DNA from: Lachnobacterium bovis DSM 14045
GTDB taxonomy: Bacteria > Bacillota > Clostridia > Lachnospirales > Lachnospiraceae
Length of the DNA: 64,000 nucleotides
Assembly (NCBI RefSeq): GCF_900107245.1
Contig: NZ_FNPG01000008.1
Span: 1 to 64,000 of the forward strand
Direction of reading: 5' to 3'
Made by a program: the position numbers and the translations under genes. Below are positions 39,160 to 46,342 of the stretch, one piece after another (the first letter of the stretch is position 1; every line of letters begins with the position of its first letter). Below the pieces are notes generated by a model, which had not been told where the DNA came from, made no database searches, and saw nothing but the letters and a program-made list of their open reading frames with translations.

Positions 39160-39552
39160 ATGAATCTTACAATGTTAAAAGGAAAAATACATAGAGCAGT
39201 AGTAACTCAGGCAGCATTAGATTATGTTGGAAGCATCACAATAGATGCTGATTTATTAGATGCCGCAGGGATAAATGAATATGAATTGGTACACATTGCA
39301 GATGTTGAGAATGGAAATCGTTTTGAAACATATACAATAGCAGGCGAAAGAGGAAGCGGAATGATTTGTCTTAATGGAGCAGCAGCAAGGGAAGTCCAGG
39401 TAAATGATCATGTTATCATTATGTGCTATGCATCTGTAGATGAAAAAGAAGTAAAAGATCACAAGCCACAGGTGGTGTTTGTGGATGAAAAGAATCATAT
39501 TTCTAGAAAAACATGCTATGAGAAGCATGGTAGATTAGAAGATATGGAATAG
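39160..39552 (+). CDS. panD: aspartate 1-decarboxylase
   Basis: A protein of 130 residues that makes beta-alanine from aspartate. Self-cleavage at Gly24-Ser25 in DYVGSITID generates the pyruvoyl group; that this falls at positions 24-25, as in E. coli, supports the chosen start. TGGAGGAAG precedes the ATG. It lies 104 nt after panC, completing the route to pantothenate apart from a classical panE. Confidence 0.95.
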   Translation: MNLTMLKGKIHRAVVTQAALDYVGSITIDADLLDAAGINEYELVHIADVENGNRFETYTIAGERGSGMICLNGAAAREVQVNDHVIIMCYASVDEKEVKDHKPQVVFVDEKNHISRKTCYEKHGRLEDME

Positions 39553-39631
39553 GAATAATTAAAAACCATATATAATAAAAAATATAAAAAATTAGGAATA
39601 TACAATTATATAGTTTATAAGAGGTTAATTT

Positions 39632-39700
39632 AAAGGTACTTTCTGAAATAGAGTATTTCATTTTTTAGAAATGGGATATTTTGAAGAAAGTACCTTTTTT
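39632..39700 (+). terminator. terminator of the pantothenate operon
   Basis: AAAGGTACTTTCT (39632-39644) pairs with AGAAAGTACCTTT (39685-39697), enclosing a second GAAAT/ATTTC-type hairpin, followed by TTTTTT. Very stable. Confidence 0.85.
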
Positions 39701-39768
39701 GTATTATTTAATTTAGTGTTTCTAAGTGCATATATAATGAAAAAATTTACGTATGGAGTAATTAACTG

Positions 39769-39797
39769 TAGACATTTAAAGTGTTAATGTGTATAAT
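39769..39797 (+). promoter_or_regulatory. promoter of the sodium-symporter genes
   Basis: TAGACA (39769-39774), exactly 17 nt, TATAAT (39792-39797). The start site is expected at about 39803-39805. Confidence 0.65.
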
Positions 39798-39803
39798 TAT
39801 AAA

Positions 39804-39892
39804 ATACTAGAGATATAATCTGTAATTATCATAGGAAGAACTTTTATGAATGTTTAATTATAATATCTGTCATTCATAAGTACCTCTAGTAT
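39804..39892 (+). promoter_or_regulatory. candidate cis-regulatory RNA (riboswitch-like) in the symporter 5' UTR
   Basis: ATACTAGAG (39804-39812), at the predicted transcript start, pairs perfectly with CTCTAGTAT (39884-39892). Inside are a short ATAAT/ATTAT hairpin (39815-39829) and a 9-bp helix TTATGAATG/CATTCATAA (39844-39852 with 39871-39879) with an 18-nt loop. CCTCT (39883-39887) in the closing stem could instead pair with AGAGG of the ribosome binding site (39907-39911). I recognise no established riboswitch class. Confidence 0.45.
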
Positions 39893-39920
39893 AGGAAGAG
39901 AAAAAGAGAGGAAGAGAATT

Positions 39921-41285
39921 ATGGAAAAAAAATCCAGAAGTAAGTTTTCAAGCAAGTTAGGTTTTGTACTTGCAGCAGCTGGTAGTGCAGTTGGATTAGG
40001 TAATATTTGGAGATTTCCTTATCTTGCGGCAAAATATGGCGGCGGAATATTTTTATTAGTGTATTTAATTTTAGCTTTTACATTTGGTTATACAATGATT
40101 ATGACTGAATCTACATTAGGAAGAATGACTGAAAAAAGTCCAGTTGGTGCATATAAGCATTTCGGTGCATCAAAGTTTTTAAAAGCAGGTGGATGGCTTA
40201 ATGCAATAATTCCATTACTAATTGTTCCATATTATTCAGTAATTGGTGGCTGGGTAATGAAGTACTTATTCACATATTTAAGTGGAAACGGAAGCAGTGC
40301 TTCAAAAGCAGATGCATTCGCTAAATTCACAACTTCAGCTCAAGAACAAGTATTTTGGTTTGTGTTGTTTACACTTATTACAATGTTAATTATTTTTGGT
40401 GGCGTTAGAAATGGTATTGAGGCCGTTTCAAAAATTATGATGCCAATTTTAGTATTTTTAGCTATTGTTATTGTTTTCTATTCAGTAACAAGACCTGGCG
40501 CAATTAAGGGTGTTAAATATTTCTTAATCCCTAACTTTAGTCAGTTTTCATATAAAACTGTAGTAGCAGCTTTAGGACAGATGTTCTATTCATTATCAAT
40601 TGCGATGGGTATTTTATATACATTTGGTTCTTACATGAAAAAAGACATTGATATTGAAAAAACTACAAAACAAGTTGAAATTTTTGATACTGCAATTGCA
40701 GTTTTAGCTGGTCTTATGGTTATCCCAGCAGTATTTGCATTTGACGGAGGCAAGAATTTGAACGCAGGTCCAGGATTAATGTTTGTTGCTTTACCTAAAG
40801 TATTCAACAGCATGGGATTCGGTGGATTTATTGGAGTTGTATTTTTCTTATTAGTTTTACTTGCAGCAGTTACAAGTTCAGTAGCTTTGGCAGAAAGTGT
40901 TGTTTCTACATTCGAAGATGAATTACATTTTACAAGAAAAAGAGCAGCAACAGTTACTGCAACTATAATGTTAATCCTTGGTACATTATCAGCATTAGGA
41001 TTTAATGTGTTATCAAGTGTTAAGATTTTTAATATGGATATTCTTTCATTCTTTGATTTCTTAACAAACTCAGTGATGATGCCAATTGCTGCGATAGCAA
41101 CTTGTGTGTTAGTACTTAAAGTAGTAAAAATCAAAACTATTGAGGATGAAATCAAAACAACATCTAAATTTAGAAGAAAAATTGTTTATAATTTTGTAAT
41201 TAAATATGTTGCTATTATTTTCTTATTAGTAATTTTAGTGACATCAGTTTTAGGTGCATTTGGCTTTAAAATGTTCCAATTATAA
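39921..41285 (+). CDS. neurotransmitter:sodium symporter (NSS) family transporter 1
   Basis: A membrane protein of 454 residues with about eleven helices of the LeuT fold. The signature AAAGSAVGLGNIWRFPYLAAKYGGG in helix 1 holds the Na+ and substrate sites, with GGWVMKYLF in helix 3. Bacterial relatives take up amino acids such as tryptophan, tyrosine or branched-chain residues with sodium. The start follows GAGAGGAAG. It is the first of two tandem paralogues under the structured 5' UTR. Confidence 0.9.
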   Translation: MEKKSRSKFSSKLGFVLAAAGSAVGLGNIWRFPYLAAKYGGGIFLLVYLILAFTFGYTMIMTESTLGRMTEKSPVGAYKHFGASKFLKAGGWLNAIIPLLIVPYYSVIGGWVMKYLFTYLSGNGSSASKADAFAKFTTSAQEQVFWFVLFTLITMLIIFGGVRNGIEAVSKIMMPILVFLAIVIVFYSVTRPGAIKGVKYFLIPNFSQFSYKTVVAALGQMFYSLSIAMGILYTFGSYMKKDIDIEKTTKQVEIFDTAIAVLAGLMVIPAVFAFDGGKNLNAGPGLMFVALPKVFNSMGFGGFIGVVFFLLVLLAAVTSSVALAESVVSTFEDELHFTRKRAATVTATIMLILGTLSALGFNVLSSVKIFNMDILSFFDFLTNSVMMPIAAIATCVLVLKVVKIKTIEDEIKTTSKFRRKIVYNFVIKYVAIIFLLVILVTSVLGAFGFKMFQL

Positions 41286-41309
41286 AATAATAAGAGAGAG
41301 AGAGTTAGT

Positions 41310-42713
41310 ATGAAAACGAAAAAAAAAGGTGGATTTTCCGGACAATTAGGATTTGTCATGGCCGCTGCGGGAAGCGCAGTTGGTGTTGGTAACATTTGGA
41401 GATTTCCGTATCTTACAGCCAAAGATGGCGGTGGATTATTCTTGCTTGTTTATTTGGCATTAGTACTCACTTTTGGTTTTACATTATTAACCAGTGATTT
41501 GGCTATTGGACGTAAAACCAAAATGAGTTCAATTTATGCGTATGGTCAGGTTAAGTCAGGATGGAAGTTTTTGGGTTATATCACATTTGTTGTTCCGGCA
41601 TTGATTATGACATATTATGCAATTATTGGTGGATGGATCACAAAATATATTTTAATTTATCTAACTAATTCAAGTAAAGATGCAGTAAAAGATAATTATT
41701 TTACAGACTTTATTACTTCTAAGGTGTCGCCAATTGTGTTAATGTTGATCTTTATGACAATAACATCAATTATCGTATTCTTAGGAGTTGAAAAAGGAAT
41801 TGAAAAATTCTCTAAAATTATTATGCCAGGATTGTTTGTAATAATTGTTGGTATAGCAATTTATTCATTGACTTTATCACATAATGTTACATTACCAAGT
41901 GGAAAACAAATAACAAGAACTGGTTTAGATGGCTTGAAAGTTTATGTTATTCCAGATTTTAGTGGACTTACTGTTAAGAAATTTTTACAAGTTTTATTAG
42001 ATGCAATGAGTCAGTTGTTTTTCTCACTTAGTGTATCTATGGGGATTATGATAACATATGGTTCGTATGTAAAAGATGATATTGATTTGAATAAAGCTGT
42101 TTCACAAATCGAAATATTTGATACAGCAGCAGCATTTTTAGCAGGACTTATGATTATTCCAAGTATTTTTGTTTTCTCAGGAGTAGAGGGAATGTCGGCT
42201 GGACCAGGATTGATTTTTATTTCATTACCTAAAGTGTTTAATGAAATGGGAATTGCTGGAAAAGTAGTTGGATTAGTTTTCTTTGTTATGGTATTTTTTG
42301 CAGCATTGTCATCATGTATTTCTGTATTAGAGACATTAGTAGCAAACTGTATGGAATTATTTAAAGTATCAAGAAAAAAGGTAACAGTAATCTTAACTTT
42401 AATTTATATGTTGGCTTCTATAGTAGTATGCTTAGGATATAATGTATTTTACTTTGAAGTTAAGTTACCAAATGGCTCAACAGGACAGTTGTTAGATATA
42501 ATGGATTATATCAGTAACAGTTTCTTGATGCCTTTGATCTCACTCATTTCAGCAATCTTAATTGGCTGGGTAGTTGGACCAGATTGGATAATTGGAGAAG
42601 TATGTAAAAACGGCGAAAAATTCAGACGTAAATTAATTTATAGAATTATGATTAAATATATTGCACCAGTAATAATGTTTGTCCTATTCTTGCAGTCAAT
42701 TGGTGTATTCTAA
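41310..42713 (+). CDS. neurotransmitter:sodium symporter (NSS) family transporter 2
   Basis: A membrane protein of 467 residues with the same helix-1 signature (AAAGSAVGVGNIWRFPYLTAKDGGG). The divergence from the first copy is large (for example SSIYAYGQVKSGWKFLG), so substrates may differ. It contains a longer external loop near residues 395-405 (FEVKLPNGSTGQL). AGAGAGAG precedes the ATG, 24 nt after the first gene; one operon. Confidence 0.9.
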   Translation: MKTKKKGGFSGQLGFVMAAAGSAVGVGNIWRFPYLTAKDGGGLFLLVYLALVLTFGFTLLTSDLAIGRKTKMSSIYAYGQVKSGWKFLGYITFVVPALIMTYYAIIGGWITKYILIYLTNSSKDAVKDNYFTDFITSKVSPIVLMLIFMTITSIIVFLGVEKGIEKFSKIIMPGLFVIIVGIAIYSLTLSHNVTLPSGKQITRTGLDGLKVYVIPDFSGLTVKKFLQVLLDAMSQLFFSLSVSMGIMITYGSYVKDDIDLNKAVSQIEIFDTAAAFLAGLMIIPSIFVFSGVEGMSAGPGLIFISLPKVFNEMGIAGKVVGLVFFVMVFFAALSSCISVLETLVANCMELFKVSRKKVTVILTLIYMLASIVVCLGYNVFYFEVKLPNGSTGQLLDIMDYISNSFLMPLISLISAILIGWVVGPDWIIGEVCKNGEKFRRKLIYRIMIKYIAPVIMFVLFLQSIGVF

Positions 42714-42777
42714 AATAATCATAAAAGTGAAAAGATTATATGTGTGAGAAATCACATAAAGAAAAAACACATAAAAT

Positions 42778-42826
42778 AAAAAAGCTTTCATATCGTAGGA
42801 AATTGCGATATGGAAGCTTTTTTTAT
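42778..42826 (+). terminator. terminator of the symporter operon
   Basis: AAAAGCTTTCATATCG pairs with CGATATGGAAGCTTTT (one T.G) around TAGGAAATTG, followed by a T-run. Perfect class intrinsic terminator. Confidence 0.9.
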
Positions 42827-42890
42827 AAAAATTATGTAACAAAGCTGTAAGAAAAAATCTCTCAAAAAGGAATCTAATAGGTGTTAAAAA

Positions 42891-43013
42891 GAAGTAAAAA
42901 AGAAAGAACCGATATGACCTACCCCTAAATCAAATCGATTCTTTCTTACCCTTAAAAATATTTATACACCCATAATTTGTAACTATTTATTGCTCCCCTT
43001 CGTTACTCCTTAT
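42891..43013 (-). ncRNA. candidate small RNA on the minus strand
   Basis: An extended -10 box TGATATAGT (plus coordinates 43020-43028) precedes about 120 nt ending in a terminator. AAGAAAGAAUCGAU (plus 42934-42947) pairs with AUCGGUUCUUUCUU (42900-42913), then UUUUU. The single imperfect pair is a G.U wobble on the minus strand but a C.A mismatch on the plus strand, which favours minus-strand transcription. The RNA has four purine-rich GGG motifs (AAGGGGAG, AUGGGUG, AAGGGU, AGGGGUAGG) and a GUAAC/GUUAC hairpin. No open reading frame of note. Confidence 0.4.
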
Positions 43014-43028
43014 GACCATACTATATCA

Positions 43029-43437
43029 TAAAAATAAATTTTCGTAATTTTTTGACGTGAAACTGTCTTTTTTTGTCTTAAAACTGTTTTTTTCTGGTAA
43101 CTATTATAAAAAAATAAAATTTAAACCGTAAAAATAGGGCATAGTAAGTCACGATTACAAAAAACGTATTAAGATGATTTAATAAAAATAAATAAGAAAA
43201 ATCGAAAAAAATAAACTGTTAACGAAAAGATAAATTAGTTTACAAAAATATAAAATTATAAATATTCAATGATAAATATTCAATGATAGTAATAAATATT
43301 CAATATATAAAATATAATTAAAAAAATATAAAATTATATTAAAGACAACAAAATTTTATCCATTTTTTCAGCAAAAAGGTAGAGAATTAGGGCCTTTTTG
43401 CCGTTATAACACAAGAGATGATGAAAATAAAGAAGAG
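43029..43437. other. AT-rich intergenic region with short repeats and a hairpin
   Basis: No gene. Near 43050-43100 two T-rich direct repeats begin AAACTGT. Three copies of ATAAATATTCAAT lie at about 43256-43305. A 9-bp hairpin GCAAAAAGG/CCTTTTTGC (43372-43401) precedes the thioredoxin promoter. Confidence 0.5.
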
Positions 43438-43466
43438 TTGACAATTATGAATGAATTGTATACAAT
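43438..43466 (+). promoter_or_regulatory. promoter of the thioredoxin-OhrR unit
   Basis: Consensus TTGACA (43438-43443), exactly 17 nt, TACAAT (43461-43466). Confidence 0.8.
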
Positions 43467-43496
43467 TTGCTTACATGATATATACGGAGGTCGAAT

Positions 43497-43808
43497 ATGA
43501 AAGAATTAATAATAAAAAATTCTAGTTTTGAGGAAGATGTATTGAATTCTGATATACCAATCCTAGTTGATTTTTGGGCGGAATGGTGTGGTCCATGTAA
43601 GATGCTTTCACCAGTATTGGCAGAAATTGCTGAAGAAAATGATGCTTTTAAAATTGGAAAAGTTAATGTAGATAAAGATCCATCTTTAGCTCAGAAATAT
43701 CTTATTACCAATATTCCATGCTTAATTTTATTTAAAGATGGAAAAGAAGTCAATAGGATGGTGGGTTTACATAGCAAAGAAGAAGTATTAGAGTTTATAC
43801 AAAAGTAA
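43497..43808 (+). CDS. trxA: thioredoxin
   Basis: A protein of 103 residues with the active site WCGPCK (Cys31, Cys34) in DFWAEWCGPCKMLSPVLAEIA and the cis-proline segment TNIPCLILFKDGKEV, which has an extra cysteine after the proline. A cytoplasmic dithiol reductant. CGGAGG precedes the ATG. The next gene, 57 nt away, codes a thiol-sensing regulator. Confidence 0.95.
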   Translation: MKELIIKNSSFEEDVLNSDIPILVDFWAEWCGPCKMLSPVLAEIAEENDAFKIGKVNVDKDPSLAQKYLITNIPCLILFKDGKEVNRMVGLHSKEEVLEFIQK

Positions 43809-43865
43809 AAAATAGTTGTAAAGATTATAATATTAAATTAAATCAAAAAGAAGAAGAGGTATAGC

Positions 43866-44297
43866 ATGAGTGATAAATACGATCTATTAAAAATTGAAAA
43901 TCAGATATGTTTTCCATTATATGCATGCTCCAAAGAATTAATTAGAAAGTATACGCCGTTATTAAAAAAGCTAGAGCTGACATATACGCAGTATATAACA
44001 ATGTTAGTTTTATGGGAGAAGAAATCGGTAAATGTTAAAACGCTAGGTGAGTATTTGTTTTTAGACTCTGGAACATTAACTCCGGTATTGAAAAAATTAG
44101 AGTCAAAAGGACTGTTAACAAGAGAGAGATGCAAAGAAGATGAGCGTTTATTGAATGTAAGCATAACTGAAAAAGGATTAGAATTAAGAGAATTAGCTGT
44201 TGATGTACCAAAAGAGATACAGGGATGTGTTGATTTAGACTTAGAAGAAAAAAAAGTGTTATATAAAATTTTGTACAAAATGCTAGAACAGTTTTAA
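43866..44297 (+). CDS. MarR-family regulator, OhrR type
   Basis: A protein of 143 residues. The N-terminal cysteine in ENQICFPLYA is residue 15, the position of the peroxide-sensing cysteine of OhrR. A winged helix follows (LTYTQYITMLVLWEKKSVNVKTLGEYLFLDSGTLTPVLKKLESKGLLTRER). It probably represses target genes until oxidised by organic hydroperoxides. No ohr peroxidase gene adjoins; the linked gene is thioredoxin, which could reduce it. Confidence 0.8.
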   Translation: MSDKYDLLKIENQICFPLYACSKELIRKYTPLLKKLELTYTQYITMLVLWEKKSVNVKTLGEYLFLDSGTLTPVLKKLESKGLLTRERCKEDERLLNVSITEKGLELRELAVDVPKEIQGCVDLDLEEKKVLYKILYKMLEQF

Positions 44298-44372
44298 CGT
44301 ATTAAAAAAATGAAAAAAGTATTATTGCATAAAAATTAAAAGAAAAATTTGGTAAAATTTAACGTTGTAGTT

Positions 44373-44400
44373 TTTACAAAATAGTATTAACATTTAATTA
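44373..44400 (+). promoter_or_regulatory. probable promoter of the starch-binding lipoprotein gene
   Basis: TTTACA (44373-44378), 16 nt, TAATTA (44395-44400); a weak -10 box. The first LacI-type operator begins two bases later, where a repressor would block it. Confidence 0.4.
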
Positions 44401-44402
44401 GA

Positions 44403-44414
44403 TTAAACGTTTAA
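44403..44414 (+). promoter_or_regulatory. LacI-family operator 1
   Basis: TTAAACGTTTAA, a perfect palindrome with the central CG typical of LacI/GalR-family operators, overlapping the expected transcription start. Confidence 0.65.
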
Positions 44415-44445
44415 GTAGCTAGATTAACTAGTCTTAGCTACTTAA
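44411..44445 (+). promoter_or_regulatory. 11-bp hairpin between the twin operators
   Basis: TTAAGTAGCTA (44411-44421) pairs with TAGCTACTTAA (44435-44445) around 13 nt. It lies at the very 5' end of the predicted transcript and shares bases with operator 1. Confidence 0.5.
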
Positions 44446-44459
44446 ATTTTGAAAAGCTA

Positions 44460-44473
44460 TTTAAACGTTTAAA
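44460..44473 (+). promoter_or_regulatory. LacI-family operator 2
   Basis: TTTAAACGTTTAAA, a perfect 14-bp palindrome, centred 58 bp from operator 1. The spacing would allow repression by looping. Confidence 0.65.
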
Positions 44474-44609
44474 CTATTGCTAATAGCGACAATAATAATG
44501 ACAAAGATGCTAATAGTAAGAAAATTTACGGTAACAATAGAAACCGTAATAACAGAAAAGGTAATAATGATATTAACAATAGGTTATTTTATGAAGGAGG
44601 AATAATAAT

Positions 44610-45401
44610 ATGTTGAGGAAAAAAGTTACAGCATTTTTAATGGTTGCAACAATGGGAGTAGGAGCACTTGGGATGTCTGCGTGTGGAACAGACAGTAGCA
44701 AAGCTGACAGCGCAAAGGCTGATACAGTAAAAGATGGAGTAAAAGTAGAAATATACAACGTAGATGGAAAAACTAAAATAGAAACATTGAAAGTTAAATC
44801 AGGTGAAAAAGTCAATCCTAAAGAGCCAAAGAAGGATGGATACAAGTTTATTGGCTGGTATTTAACACCAGATCACACAAGAAAAGCAGATTTGACACAG
44901 GGAATCACAGAAAACACAAAGCTTTATGCAGGACTTGCACAGCAGAAAGAAGATACAAGAACTTTTTACATCGTAGGAAATGGAAAAAGTGATGTTTTGA
45001 AGGAATCTAACTGGGGCAAAGTAATGGGTGATGCACAAAAATTAGAGAAAAAAACTGTAAATGGAGAAAATGAATACACTATAACATTGAATCTAAAAGC
45101 AGGAGATCAGTTCCAATTTGCACTTGATGGAAAATGGTCTGATCAAAGAGGATATGGTTATTTGGCAGAAACCTCAAAAGATGGAAAAGAATATTTTAAA
45201 GATTCGGGTTCGTTAGGTGATGCGTCTGTGAAAAAATCGAACATAGAAGTAAAAGAAGATGGTAAGTATACTTTTACACTAAAGACTTATCCAGCAGATG
45301 ATTATTATGACAAAAAAGATGAGTATTATAAAGAGTCAAGCAAAGAAAACTTTAATTTAAATCCTTATGATACCATTACATTTGATTACAGCGCGAACTA
45401 A
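44610..45401 (+). CDS. lipoprotein with InlB-type repeat and putative starch-binding domain
   Basis: A protein of 263 residues. A signal peptide ends in the lipobox GMSAC (Cys25), so it is anchored on the outer face of the membrane. Residues about 42-105 form an InlB B-repeat-like unit (VEIYNVDGKTKIETLKVKSGEKV, then GYKFIGWYLTPD). The rest (TFYIVGNGKSDVLKESNWGKVM, QFQFALDGKWSDQRGYGYL) resembles SusE/SusF-type or CBM-like beta-sandwich domains. The operators upstream and the flanking maltodextrin genes suggest binding of starch or maltodextrin at the surface; this is inference. AAGGAGG precedes the ATG. Confidence 0.7.
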   Translation: MLRKKVTAFLMVATMGVGALGMSACGTDSSKADSAKADTVKDGVKVEIYNVDGKTKIETLKVKSGEKVNPKEPKKDGYKFIGWYLTPDHTRKADLTQGITENTKLYAGLAQQKEDTRTFYIVGNGKSDVLKESNWGKVMGDAQKLEKKTVNGENEYTITLNLKAGDQFQFALDGKWSDQRGYGYLAETSKDGKEYFKDSGSLGDASVKKSNIEVKEDGKYTFTLKTYPADDYYDKKDEYYKESSKENFNLNPYDTITFDYSAN

Positions 45402-45448
45402 AAAAGGAAAAATAAGGATATAAAAATTCTGAATATATGACTCACAGC

Positions 45449-45484
45449 ACTAAGCACTAGACTAGTACATTGTGCTGGTCTAGT
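45449..45484. terminator. inverted repeat at the end of lacI-type gene
   Basis: CACTAGAC (45449-45456) pairs with GTCTAGTG (45477-45484), overlapping the repressor's stop codon. No clear T-run on either side, so termination is uncertain. Confidence 0.35.
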
Positions 45485-46257
45485 GGTTTATGAGCGATTA
45501 GAGATGAGAGACATTCATCTAGGATATTTAGTTTTGTGTTAGATAATTTAGGAATGTAGCAAACACTATTGTGTTGTTTTAATGTTTTATATAAAACATA
45601 ATCCGTTACTAAAATATTTTTATCTTTATATTTTTCTAAATCTTCAATTGATTGTATAATTTCAAAATTAGCGAAATTATTTTTGTATAAATGTATTTTA
45701 TCACTATTAGAAGAATCTAGTGCGATGAAATTATATTTATCTGAATTGAAGAATTTAGATGCCGTTTGTTTTAGGTTGTCTAAATCAGAATTAATCTGGT
45801 AAAACAATGGATCATTGATTATGCAATCTAAGGCGATTAAAGGAATAAAATTTTTGTTACCTAAAGTATAAAAAGACTCTTTACATGTGTTATAACAAAT
45901 GATTGCATCAGCTTTATCACATTTTTCGTAGGAAGAGTCATTAAGAATGATAATATCATATTTTAAATTATTAAAATATTTTATCAAATCCTTCAACACG
46001 AACATATTCTCAGAGTTTAGAAGAATAGAATCAGTTGGAGGAATATAAATTGCAAGAACGCTATTGCGTTTTGCAGCAAGCGCTTGAGCTGCTTGATTTG
46101 GAGAGTAGTCGAGAAGGTTAATAATTTGTAGGACCTTCTGTCTGGTTTCAGGTTTAATTTTGACATCTTTTCGATTGTTGATAATGTATGAAACTGTGGC
46201 AGTAGAAACACCTGCTTCACGAGCAACATCTTTAATAGTAACTTTAGTTTTTGACAT
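45457..46257 (-). CDS. LacI-family transcriptional regulator, shortened ligand domain
   Basis: A protein of 266 residues against the usual 330-345. The DNA-binding headpiece and hinge are complete (TIKDVAREAGVSTATVSYIINNRKDVKIKPETRQKV; NLLDYSPNQAAQALAAKRN). The effector domain is only about 200 residues and poorly conserved, ending ILDECLSSLIAHKPL. It is divergent from the amylase gene and next to two CG-centred palindromes, so it is the likely regulator of the maltodextrin genes. The start follows AGGAGG. The short C-terminal domain could respond to a non-standard ligand. Confidence 0.85.
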   Translation of the reverse strand: MSKTKVTIKDVAREAGVSTATVSYIINNRKDVKIKPETRQKVLQIINLLDYSPNQAAQALAAKRNSVLAIYIPPTDSILLNSENMFVLKDLIKYFNNLKYDIIILNDSSYEKCDKADAIICYNTCKESFYTLGNKNFIPLIALDCIINDPLFYQINSDLDNLKQTASKFFNSDKYNFIALDSSNSDKIHLYKNNFANFEIIQSIEDLEKYKDKNILVTDYVLYKTLKQHNSVCYIPKLSNTKLNILDECLSSLIAHKPLDQHNVLV

Positions 46258-46276
46258 AATTGCCTCCTAAAAGTAG

Positions 46277-46290
46277 TTTAATCGTCTTAT
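46277..46290 (+). promoter_or_regulatory. possible degenerate LacI-type operator between lacI and GH13 gene
   Basis: TTTAATCGTCTTAT matches the palindrome TTTAAACGTTTAAA at 10 of 14 positions and has the central CG. It lies in the 85-bp divergent intergenic region. Confidence 0.3.
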
Positions 46291-46342
46291 CTAATATTAT
46301 TTATAAATAAATAAAATGTCAATACAGAAGGGAAAATAAAAA

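Noticed and set aside
39804-39892. Purine riboswitch
   Set aside because: The TATAATC stretch is reminiscent, but the J2/3 and J3/1 core sequences and the loop-loop motif do not match.
44474-44608. Asn-rich open frame before the lipoprotein gene
   Set aside because: It codes a low-complexity Asn/Asp/Lys stretch but has no start codon or ribosome binding site before its first upstream stop.
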